From assembly GCA_942490855.1 (NCBI GenBank), contig CALNYS010000002.1:186001-250000 (forward strand): a stretch of 64,000 nucleotides of DNA, read 5' to 3'. Made by a program: the position numbers and the translations under genes. The DNA comes from CALNYS01 sp942490855 (GTDB lineage: Bacteria; Planctomycetota; Phycisphaerae; Phycisphaerales; UBA1924). Below are positions 49,528 to 57,642 of this stretch, in pieces. The notes under the pieces were generated by a model. It did not search any database. It saw nothing but the letters and a program-made list of their open reading frames with translations, and was not told where the DNA came from. Each line of letters starts with the position of its first letter. Within the stretch, counting starts at the first letter, position 1.

Positions 49528-52500
49528 TTAGTCGAGCACGGCGCAGTGCCCGCCGCAGGACTGTCCCGCCTTGCGATCGTAGCGCCCGTCGAGCATGCCG
49601 TCGATGGCGGCGTTGATCTGCTCGCGGGCCTTGTCGAGCTTGAGGGAGGCCAGAGGGATCACCCCCCGCTCGCCCGTCGCGACCACCCAGTATTCGGCTG
49701 TGCCGTCGGGCGGTTCCTCGAGTTCGAGATGATGCTGGAGCGCCATCGCGTAGATCGAGAGCTGGAGGTCGTTCTTCGCGGGTTCGAGGAGCTTCTTCGT
49801 CGCGGCGCCGGTCTTGTAATCAATGATCCGGAACCCGCCGTCGGGACGCCGATCGACGCGGTCGAGCTTGGCGATCATCGTGTGCTTGCCCCGGTGCTCG
49901 TAGGGGAACGGACGCACGCGGGCCCCGCCGCGCCCCTCGCCCTCGAGCAGGAGGATCTCGGCGTTGGGCTCGTGGAGGTTCTCCCAGAAGAGCCCGAGCT
50001 GGGCGCGCACCCTCTCGAACGCGCCGTCGCTGACCGGCGTCGCGTCGGGCCACTCGCGCCGCAGGAGCTCGTCGCCAAGGGCGAGCAACCGCTCGCGCCC
50101 GGGCAGCTCACCGCCGTCGGCGTCCGCATCGCGCACCTCAACGTAGAACGTCTCGAGCGCCCCGTGCACGGCGCTCCCGAGGGTCAGGTGCGGCGACGAC
50201 GGGGTCTCGAACCCGAGCACGCGCGTGACGTAGAAACACGCGGGGCAGCGCAGGTAGTCGTTGATCATGGAGAACGACAGGCGCAGCGGCGGCGTCAGGG
50301 GCGCCATCGCGCTCCCGCCGCTCGCCTCGGTGCTTTCGCGGAGCGCGTCGGCGCGCTCGGGGTCGGCCGCGCTGAGCGCCGGGTGCGGCTCGCCCGTCGC
50401 GCGCAGGTGCGCGATCATCGCGAGGCGCTCGGCCGCGTCGCTCAGGCGCGCCCGCAACGCATCGAGGGCCGGGGCGTCGAGCGAGGGCGATTCGGCGTCG
50501 AGCAGGGCGAGCATCCCGGCGCGACGGGCGACCGCGGTGGCGCGATCGAGGCGCTCGGCCCGGTCCTCGGCGTCGTCGATCGGCTCGGGGAGAACCATCT
50601 CGGCGCGCTCCAGCCACTGCTGGGCGTCAACGATCGGGAACCGCTGCCCGAGATCCTCTTCGAGCTGCAGGAAGTAGTCCTTGGAGCTGTCGCGCGACTT
50701 CTTCCGCTTCGCGAGCAGCACCAGGCGACGCTTCGCCCTCGTGCACGCGACGTAGAACAAGCGCCGCTCCTCGTCCTCGAGCGTGCCGGGGCGTCGCCCG
50801 CTGAGCGCCGCGGGGAGCACGGGGTCGTCGTTGCTGCCCGCCTGCGGGAACCCCCGGGGCCGGCAGCGGGCGATGAACACCGTGTCGAACTCGAGACCCT
50901 TCGATGAGTGCGCCGTGAGGACCGCGACCGCGTCCGTGCCAAGGTCCTCGGGCGTCTCGGCGTCAACGAGATCCGCCGACACGCGCGAGAACGCCTGCTC
51001 GCGCTCCGAAAGATCCTCGTAATACTCGAGGAACTCGCGCACGCCGCCGGGCGGGTCGAGATCCGGCGCACAGTCGCGGATGAACTTGCGCACGGCGCCG
51101 AGGCGCGCCAGACGCGTCGCGCGCGAACGCTGGTCCGTCGGTTCATCCTCAACGAGCCCGCCCTCGAGGATGATGCCCAGCGCCGCCTCGCTCGCGGGCG
51201 CGCCCTCGACGCGCTCGCGCAGCGCGTCTCGCGTCCGCACGAAGCGCCCGACAGCCGGCTCCTCGCCCCGCTCGCGCTCGACCCACTCGACGAACCCCGT
51301 GCCCCCACCGCCACCGAGTCCGCTCTCGCGCCGCCAGTCCCGACGCCAGCGCGAGACCTCGTCGTACGTCGCCCCGCAGTGCGGGCGTGCGAGGAGCCGC
51401 TGGGCGTGGGCGCCGGGGTTGTCGCCCGAGAGCAGCCGCATCCACGCGAGCAGATCGAGGACCGCGGGCTCATCGAGCGGCGTCTCGCGGCGCTTCGTCG
51501 AAACGGGGACGCCGAGGCCTTCGAGATCCGCCGCGATCTCCTGCTGCACCCTGCCGGTGCGCGTCAGGACCGCGTAGCTCCCCCACGCGCGCCCGGTCGC
51601 GGTGCGGTCGGCCTTGATCATCGCGCCGATCGTCGCCCCCTGGTGCGCGTCGTCGTCCACGATCACACCCTCGACGCTCGCCTCGCCGTCGCCCTCCCAC
51701 TTCTCATAGGCCGTGATTTCCTTGTCGGGGTCGAACCGCTCCGTCGCGCGCGCGATGACCGTTCCCGCCGCTTCGACCACCAACGGCGAGCTGCGGTAGT
51801 TCGTCGCCAGCCGCTCGACCCGCACAGAGGGCCAGAGCTCACGGAAGCGCTGGAACGCGCGGTCGTCCGCCCCGCGGAACGCGTAGATCGCCTGGTCGTC
51901 GTCACCGACCACGCACACGTCCGGCGCCGGGCGCCCGGGGAGTTCGGGCGCCATCAGGCGCAGCAGTTCGATCTGCGCGGGGTTCCAGTCCTGGAACTCG
52001 TCAACCACGATGTGCCGCGCCTCGTCGCGCACGATCGCCGCCGCGTGCGAGCTGGCGCGCAGGATGCGCACGGGGAGGGCGACAAAGTCGTCGAGCGTCA
52101 CGCGCCCCTCCTTCAGACGCGCGTCGTCGTAGAGCTGAAACAGACGCGCCATGTCGCGCGCCACGGGCAGCCGAGCCGCGAGACCGTCGAGCGTCGCCGC
52201 GTCGCCCCTGATCTCACCCGCCGCGAGGCGTTCAAGCTCCCGCTCAAAGTGCGCAAGCGCCGCGCCGGGCTCGACCGCCCCGTTCTGGCACTCGCCGATG
52301 AACGCGATCGCGTCGCTCACGAGCGTCTCCACCCCCTCGCCCTGACGCGAGCGGAAGAGGTCGTGCTCGAGCGCCAGGCGACGCAGCAAACGGCGCTGGG
52401 CGGCCGAGTCCATCACCCGCGTGCGCACGGGAAGCGCGAGAACATCAGCGAAGCGGCGCAGCAGCCGCTGCCCGTAGGAGTGACACGTCGCGACGGTGAT

Positions 52501-52785
52501 CGCCCCCGCCGCGCGGGAACCGATCATCGAGCTCAGGCGCTGGCGCATCTCTTCGGCGCTCTTGTTGGTAAACGCGAGCGCGACGATCGAGGCGGGATCA
52601 GCCCCCCCGCCGCCCAGCTCCCGAGGCAGCGCCAGACGCGCCACGCGGCTGACGATCACCCGCGTCTTGCCGGCGCCCGGCCCCGCGAGCACCGCCAGCG
52701 GGCCCCCGTCGTACGTCACCGCCGCGCGCTGCGCGGGCGAGAGCGCTTCCATGAACCCCGGGTCGGCGGCGGTGTGTGTCGGCAT
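49528..52785 (-). CDS. UvrD/Rep-family DNA helicase fused to a RecB-like nuclease
   Basis: 1085 residues. Superfamily 1A helicase motifs: Walker A LAGPGAGKTRVIVSRVARLA, motif II DEFQDWNPAQIELLRLM, motif III VVGDDDQAIYAFRGAD, motif V AVLTAHSSKGLEFDTVF, motif VI LFYVACTRAKRRLVLLA. From about residue 860 a PD-(D/E)xK exonuclease domain follows (YLRCPACFYVTRVLGFETPS, FRIIDYKTGAATKKLLEPAK). The cysteines in LRCPAC and in the last line SCGGHCAVLD could bind an Fe-S cluster as in AddB/Cas4-type nucleases. A role in double-strand break repair, like AddAB/RecB, is inferred. The ATG at 52785 is supported by TACACT 6 bases upstream. Confidence 0.88.
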   Translation of the reverse strand: MPTHTAADPGFMEALSPAQRAAVTYDGGPLAVLAGPGAGKTRVIVSRVARLALPRELGGGGADPASIVALAFTNKSAEEMRQRLSSMIGSRAAGAITVATCHSYGQRLLRRFADVLALPVRTRVMDSAAQRRLLRRLALEHDLFRSRQGEGVETLVSDAIAFIGECQNGAVEPGAALAHFERELERLAAGEIRGDAATLDGLAARLPVARDMARLFQLYDDARLKEGRVTLDDFVALPVRILRASSHAAAIVRDEARHIVVDEFQDWNPAQIELLRLMAPELPGRPAPDVCVVGDDDQAIYAFRGADDRAFQRFRELWPSVRVERLATNYRSSPLVVEAAGTVIARATERFDPDKEITAYEKWEGDGEASVEGVIVDDDAHQGATIGAMIKADRTATGRAWGSYAVLTRTGRVQQEIAADLEGLGVPVSTKRRETPLDEPAVLDLLAWMRLLSGDNPGAHAQRLLARPHCGATYDEVSRWRRDWRRESGLGGGGGTGFVEWVERERGEEPAVGRFVRTRDALRERVEGAPASEAALGIILEGGLVEDEPTDQRSRATRLARLGAVRKFIRDCAPDLDPPGGVREFLEYYEDLSEREQAFSRVSADLVDAETPEDLGTDAVAVLTAHSSKGLEFDTVFIARCRPRGFPQAGSNDDPVLPAALSGRRPGTLEDEERRLFYVACTRAKRRLVLLAKRKKSRDSSKDYFLQLEEDLGQRFPIVDAQQWLERAEMVLPEPIDDAEDRAERLDRATAVARRAGMLALLDAESPSLDAPALDALRARLSDAAERLAMIAHLRATGEPHPALSAADPERADALRESTEASGGSAMAPLTPPLRLSFSMINDYLRCPACFYVTRVLGFETPSSPHLTLGSAVHGALETFYVEVRDADADGGELPGRERLLALGDELLRREWPDATPVSDGAFERVRAQLGLFWENLHEPNAEILLLEGEGRGGARVRPFPYEHRGKHTMIAKLDRVDRRPDGGFRIIDYKTGAATKKLLEPAKNDLQLSIYAMALQHHLELEEPPDGTAEYWVVATGERGVIPLASLKLDKAREQINAAIDGMLDGRYDRKAGQSCGGHCAVLD

Positions 52786-52791
52786 CACGCC

Positions 52792-52797
52792 AGTGTA
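52792..52797 (-). promoter_or_regulatory. -10 element of a predicted leaderless promoter (helicase-nuclease)
   Basis: TACACT on the minus strand, 6 bases before the ATG at 52785. It sits 14 bases from a TATCAT -10 (52811-52816) facing the phosphatase gene. Confidence 0.4.
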
Positions 52798-52835
52798 CGC
52801 CCCCACGCCGTATCATCGCGCGGGAGGATCCGGTC

Positions 52836-53336
52836 GTGAGCGACTCGCGCACAAGCGTTCTCTTCGTCTGCCTGGGCAACATCTGCCGCTCGCCGCTCGC
52901 CGAGGGGGTGTTCCTCCACCTCGCGCAGCAGCGCGACGCGGCCGCACGGTTCGACGTCGATTCCTGCGGCACCGGCGGCTGGCACGCCGGCGAACGCCCC
53001 GACCCACGCTCCCTCGCGGTCGCGGAGAAGTTCGGCGTGACCCTCCCAGGGCGCGCCCGCAAGTACGAGCCGCGGACCGACAACGCGTTCGACTGGCTCA
53101 TCCCGATGGACGCGAGCAACCGCGACGACCTGATCGAAAGCGGCGCCCCGCGCGAGCGCGTGCGCCTGCTCCGCTCCTTCGACCCGCTGCTCGCCGGCAT
53201 GCCCGAGCGCTCCCTCGACGTGCCCGACCCCTACTACGGCGCCGCGGGCGGGTTCGACGAGGTCTACGAGATGATCCACCGCGCGTGCACGGGGATGCTC
53301 GACGAGCTCGAGAGCAAGCGCCGGGACGCGCGGTAG
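52836..53336 (+). CDS. low-molecular-weight protein-tyrosine phosphatase
   Basis: 166 residues. The P-loop VLFVCLGNICRSPLAEGVFL holds the CxxxxxR(S) active site near the N-terminus, and the general acid Asp is in DVPDPYYGAAGGFDEVYEMI. GTG start with GGAGG upstream. Intact LMW-PTP. Substrates may be phosphotyrosine or phosphoarginine proteins. Divergent from the helicase gene across 50 bases. Confidence 0.93.
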   Translation: MSDSRTSVLFVCLGNICRSPLAEGVFLHLAQQRDAAARFDVDSCGTGGWHAGERPDPRSLAVAEKFGVTLPGRARKYEPRTDNAFDWLIPMDASNRDDLIESGAPRERVRLLRSFDPLLAGMPERSLDVPDPYYGAAGGFDEVYEMIHRACTGMLDELESKRRDAR

Positions 53337-53357
53337 CACGCCCCGGCGGATGAACGC

Positions 53358-56162
53358 TTAGTACTCCCGCAGGAACAGTTCGAGGTCGTCCCCGTCCACG
53401 ACGCCGTCGTCGTTGAGGTCGGCGGCCGAACCCTTCTCAGCCTCACCGAGCCTGCGGATCAGCTCGGCGATGTCTGAAACGTTGATGACGCCATCCATGT
53501 TGATGTCGGCTCGCAACGAACCGCAGCCCGTTCCGACAGAGTCGTGAATCGGCGCCGTCACGATAAGGTCACCCGACGCTGTTGAGATTGTCACCTCGCG
53601 CGGAGTCGTGAGCATGCCGCTCTGAGGCGTAATCGTGAGCGTTACGCTGCTGCATCCTGAGTTGGTCACGACGCTGACGATCGACGGAAGCGTCGGGTTC
53701 GAGTCGCCCAAAAACTCTTCAATAGTGATATCCGAAGCATCGACACACTCGCCGCCTTCGCCAAACCCACCTCCGGTCACGGTGAACACAACGTCGCCGT
53801 TCCCGTCCTCGCACACGGCCGGGGTGTCATCGTGAACGAACGCCGGCGTCAAAAGCAGGTACATCTTCCCGACGTTCGCGAAGGGATCGTGCACCTGAGG
53901 CGGCGTGCTGCTGGGCTCGGTGTAGTGGTATGTGTTCTCGGCGCCCGAGTCATCCAGACCAACGGCGTCCTGGGCGTAGTCGGTCCAGGTCGTGATCGTC
54001 CCAGCCGAGCACCCCCACGACGAATACGGCTCGTTGTCCGTCGCAGGATTGCCGTCGGGCTCCGCCACGAGACACATGTGCTCGCAGAGGTCGATCGTCC
54101 CGCTGCTGCCGATGTTCTCGAGTTCTTCTTTCTCCGTGCACCCGCCTCCGGTGTACCCATCCATGGACGTGTTCCAGCTCATGCCGCCCTCGGAGTTCTC
54201 TTCTTCGATGGGCGGGATCGGCCACGGGTACGCCAACGACGAGATGAGGACATCGTCGAGACCATCACCGTTCGCGTCCCACGCCGGCCAGACGTTGAAG
54301 GTAAACGGCGTCCCGACCAGCGGCGAGGGATCGCCGTCAAGCGTCTCGGGAGTAACCCCAATGACCGGGCGCCAGTCGTCGTTCTCACCCATGATTCTCG
54401 ATGGGAGCCAGGCCTTCTCGCCTATGTACTCGTGCAAGACCTCGTACCCCGGCCCCGGGTCCATGCTGTCAGCAACCTCTTCGATGCTTGCAAAGTCAAG
54501 CACCATGATGGACTTGTACCGTGGAGGGCCCGTCACGCTCGTGCCAATGACAAGAACGTCCTCGGAGCCGTTGACGTTCACATGACCGGCCGGGCGAACG
54601 ACACTCCACCCGAGAGTCCCTTCAGAACCAAGCCCGACGTTCTTGCTCGGCTCGAGGACCGCGTACACGGGATCGGCGCCGAGAACAATCGTCTCGCCCA
54701 GAAGCACGCTGTCACTCGTGTCAATCGAGTCAAGTGTTTCATACCGCTCCTGCAGCTTGATGTAGTGGATCACGCCGTCGCCGGAAGCGATGAGATCGAT
54801 CTCGCCCACACCGCGGAAGTCGCCAGCAACAGCCTCCACCAACGGGTACGTAGACGTGCCTTCGATCTCGAAGTCCGCGTTGTCCCAATCCAGCTGGAAG
54901 CTCACCGTCGGCACGTTGGGCTGCGCGTACGTCATCCCCATCTCAAGGCAAGGTTCGAGATCCGAGAAATCCAACCCCGACCCGCGATCAACCGACGACA
55001 GGAACCCGTAGAGTCTCCCGTCGCCGGAGTTGTGCTTGTGCGGGTACACCACGCCGGCGCTCGGCTCCGTCGCGCCGACGAGGATGTCCAGGTAGCCATC
55101 CGAGTCGAGGTCGCCGAGGTCGATCGACCGTTTCGCGAAGTCCTCCAGCAACGACTTCGCGGGGCTCTGGATCGTCAGCGAAGCGTGCTCTTCGATATTC
55201 AGCTCGACCGGCAGATTCGCCCAGTCCAGCTCCGACAGGACATCGCGGTCCGGCATGCAGAACGCCCACAGCGCGCCCTTGTCGTCGTCGTAGCGCCGAG
55301 AGCGAATCAGAAGATCCGGCGTGTCGTGCGCTCCCGCATCATCGTTCAAGCTCGTATGCGACGCCGATTCGTATTCGAACCCGAAGTTCTTTGCCTCCGG
55401 CGCGGGGCTCCCGCCATCCATCCCGTCGTTCCCCCAGATGGTCATGACGTTCACCCACTCGCGAGTGTCTTGCCCGAACACGTTGGTCGGCGTCGGATCA
55501 GTCGGATGATCGGGGTCGAAGAACGCGAAGATGTACACCGCGCCGGACGCTGTCAGGTTGACGTAGTTCGCCCTGTTCGCGAGCAGCACGATCTCTTTGG
55601 TATGACGCACGCGGGTGTACCCGCCCATGCCGTCTGACTCGTACTCGTACGGCATATGGAGATCAATATGCCCGACCGAATGCGCCAGCCAGAGCTCTGC
55701 CTGATCCCCTTCGATCGCGTCGCCGATCACCGAGCCGTCTTTGCCCGAGATGATCTCCACGAGACCGACTCGCGCCTCGAGTTCATCGTCGTAGGCGCTC
55801 GCACCCGCCGTGATATCGAGGGCTCGGTAGTAGTAATTGACGATCTGATCTTCATAACCGTCGCCGTCAACGTCGCCGGCCCCGTTCGCCGCGTACCCCA
55901 ACCGATCCCCGTCCCATTTGAGGATCTCGTGCGTGCGCGTCCCCATCTCCGGGAGGGTCTTGTAGTACTCGTTCACCTCGCCGCGGATGGGCCAGCCGCC
56001 CGGCACGAGAAACGTGGATTGTCCGGGGTAGTACTCGTTCAGCGCGACCGTGTTCCCGGCAGACGGCGGCGCTTCCGGCCCAGGCGCGTGCGGGACCGTG
56101 CCAGCCGCTACCGCGTGTGCGAGCGCGAGCGAGCATGCACCATGTGCAACGATGTGCTTCAT
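53358..56162 (-). CDS. large secreted FG-GAP/VCBS-repeat protein with C-terminal dockerin-like domain
   Basis: 934 residues from the ATG with AAGGA upstream. Signal peptide HIVAHGACSLALAHAVAAGT. Several calcium-binding FG-GAP/VCBS-like repeats are spread along it (DVDGDGYEDQIVNYYY, DLDSDGYLDILVGATE, DANGDGLDDVLISSLA), predicting a beta-propeller. A late domain has Cys-containing loops (GCTEKEELENIGSSGTIDLC) and an Ig-like segment. The end carries two dockerin-like loops (DINMDGVINVSDIAELIRRL and DLNDDGVVDGDDLELFLREY). The gene is less GC-rich than its neighbours, with an AT-rich upstream region. Likely an extracellular structural or binding protein. Confidence 0.85.
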   Translation of the reverse strand: MKHIVAHGACSLALAHAVAAGTVPHAPGPEAPPSAGNTVALNEYYPGQSTFLVPGGWPIRGEVNEYYKTLPEMGTRTHEILKWDGDRLGYAANGAGDVDGDGYEDQIVNYYYRALDITAGASAYDDELEARVGLVEIISGKDGSVIGDAIEGDQAELWLAHSVGHIDLHMPYEYESDGMGGYTRVRHTKEIVLLANRANYVNLTASGAVYIFAFFDPDHPTDPTPTNVFGQDTREWVNVMTIWGNDGMDGGSPAPEAKNFGFEYESASHTSLNDDAGAHDTPDLLIRSRRYDDDKGALWAFCMPDRDVLSELDWANLPVELNIEEHASLTIQSPAKSLLEDFAKRSIDLGDLDSDGYLDILVGATEPSAGVVYPHKHNSGDGRLYGFLSSVDRGSGLDFSDLEPCLEMGMTYAQPNVPTVSFQLDWDNADFEIEGTSTYPLVEAVAGDFRGVGEIDLIASGDGVIHYIKLQERYETLDSIDTSDSVLLGETIVLGADPVYAVLEPSKNVGLGSEGTLGWSVVRPAGHVNVNGSEDVLVIGTSVTGPPRYKSIMVLDFASIEEVADSMDPGPGYEVLHEYIGEKAWLPSRIMGENDDWRPVIGVTPETLDGDPSPLVGTPFTFNVWPAWDANGDGLDDVLISSLAYPWPIPPIEEENSEGGMSWNTSMDGYTGGGCTEKEELENIGSSGTIDLCEHMCLVAEPDGNPATDNEPYSSWGCSAGTITTWTDYAQDAVGLDDSGAENTYHYTEPSSTPPQVHDPFANVGKMYLLLTPAFVHDDTPAVCEDGNGDVVFTVTGGGFGEGGECVDASDITIEEFLGDSNPTLPSIVSVVTNSGCSSVTLTITPQSGMLTTPREVTISTASGDLIVTAPIHDSVGTGCGSLRADINMDGVINVSDIAELIRRLGEAEKGSAADLNDDGVVDGDDLELFLREY

Positions 56163-56310
56163 GCGATGGTTCCTTTCGAAATACAGGAAAAAGGCGCGAC
56201 ATAACGCCCGATAACACAGCGATACCACGACCAAAGCGATTAGCGGTCGCTAGCAACGATAAATAAATGATTTTTAACTAGCTGAGCCGCGCCGGAACGC
56301 GACAGGGGCT

Positions 56311-57573
56311 TTACACGTCCAGCAGCAGCCGCTCCGGGTCCTCGATGCAGTCCTTGACGTGCTTGAGGAAGCCGACCGCGCCCGCGCCGTCCACGACGCG
56401 GTGGTCGTACGAGAGCGCTAGGTACATCATCGGACGCAGCGCGATCTCCCCCGGCTTCTCCGGGTGCTCGATCGGGCGCTTCACGATGTTGTGCATCCCG
56501 AGGATGCCCGACTGCGGCGGGTTCAGGATGGGCGTGCTCATCAGCGAGCCGTACACCCCGCCGTTGGAGATCGTGAACGTCCCGCCCTGCATCTCGTCGA
56601 GGCCCAGCTTGCCCGTGCGGGCGCGGGCGGCGAGGTCGGCGAGCCCGGACTCGATGCCCGCGAAGCCCAGCGTCTCGCAGCTGCGCAGCACGGGGACGAC
56701 CAAGCCCTTCTCCGTGCCGACGGCGACCGCGATGTCGCAGTAGCTGTGCTCCTCGACCGCCGGGGAGCCGTTCTCCTCGACGATGTACGAGTTCACCGCG
56801 GGGTACTTCTCAAGAGCGCTCACCGCGGCCTTCATGAAGAAGGACATGAACCCCAGCTTCACGCCGTGGGTCTCGAGGAACGCGTCCTTGTGCTTCGAGC
56901 GGAGCGCCATGACGTAGCTCATGTCGCACTCGTTGAAGGTCGTGAGCATCGCCGCGGTCTGCTGCGCTTCGACGAGGCGCTGCGCGATCCGCTGACGCAG
57001 GGGCGACATCTTCTTGACGGTCGAGGCGCGAGCGGCGCTCGCGGGCGCGGCAGCGCCGCCGCCCGACGACGCGGGCTGCCCGCCCTGGATGATCGCCAGC
57101 ACGTCCTGCTCGCGCACGCGACCGGCGGGGCCGGTGGGCGTGACGCTGGAGAGGTCGATGCCGTGGTCGCTCGCGAGCTTCTTCGCGAGCGGGGTCGCGT
57201 TGACCGAGCCGTTGCTCGACGCGGGGACGGGCGCCGTCGCGGTGGACGGCGCGGGGGCGGCGGGCTTCACCGGCGCGGGAGCCGACTCGGCCGCCGCGGC
57301 CTCGGCCTTGGGGGCAGCCGCGGGCGCGGAGGGCGCTTCGCCCTCGGCGATGGAGCCGACGGTCGCGCCGATCTCGACGGTGTCGCCCTCGCTCGCGTTG
57401 TGCGAGACGACGCCGGCCGCGGGAGCGGGGACCTCGACGGTGATCTTGTCGGTCTCGATCTCGAGCACGGGCGCGTCACGGTCAACGTGCTCGCCCTCGC
57501 CCACGAGCCACGCCGCGATGACGCCCTCGGTGATCGATTCTCCAACCTGCGGGATGACGATATCCGTCGCCAT
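56311..57573 (-). CDS. sucB: 2-oxoglutarate dehydrogenase E2 component (dihydrolipoamide succinyltransferase)
   Basis: 420 residues. Lipoyl domain with the lysine in EIETDKITVEVPAPAAGVVS, an Ala/Pro linker, a peripheral-subunit-binding domain (ATPLAKKLASDHGIDLSSVT then PTGPAGRV) and the acyltransferase domain ending LSYDHRVVDGAGAVGFLKHV (HxxxDG active site). Transfers succinyl from lipoate to CoA in the TCA cycle. It follows sucA by 69 bases on the same strand. No E3 gene in the window. Confidence 0.95.
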   Translation of the reverse strand: MATDIVIPQVGESITEGVIAAWLVGEGEHVDRDAPVLEIETDKITVEVPAPAAGVVSHNASEGDTVEIGATVGSIAEGEAPSAPAAAPKAEAAAAESAPAPVKPAAPAPSTATAPVPASSNGSVNATPLAKKLASDHGIDLSSVTPTGPAGRVREQDVLAIIQGGQPASSGGGAAAPASAARASTVKKMSPLRQRIAQRLVEAQQTAAMLTTFNECDMSYVMALRSKHKDAFLETHGVKLGFMSFFMKAAVSALEKYPAVNSYIVEENGSPAVEEHSYCDIAVAVGTEKGLVVPVLRSCETLGFAGIESGLADLAARARTGKLGLDEMQGGTFTISNGGVYGSLMSTPILNPPQSGILGMHNIVKRPIEHPEKPGEIALRPMMYLALSYDHRVVDGAGAVGFLKHVKDCIEDPERLLLDV

Positions 57574-57642
57574 GGGTGGTCGCCTTACTTGGTCGCCGGT
57601 CGCCCGGCTGGTGCGTCGTCCGTGCGCAGAGTCTACCCGTTC

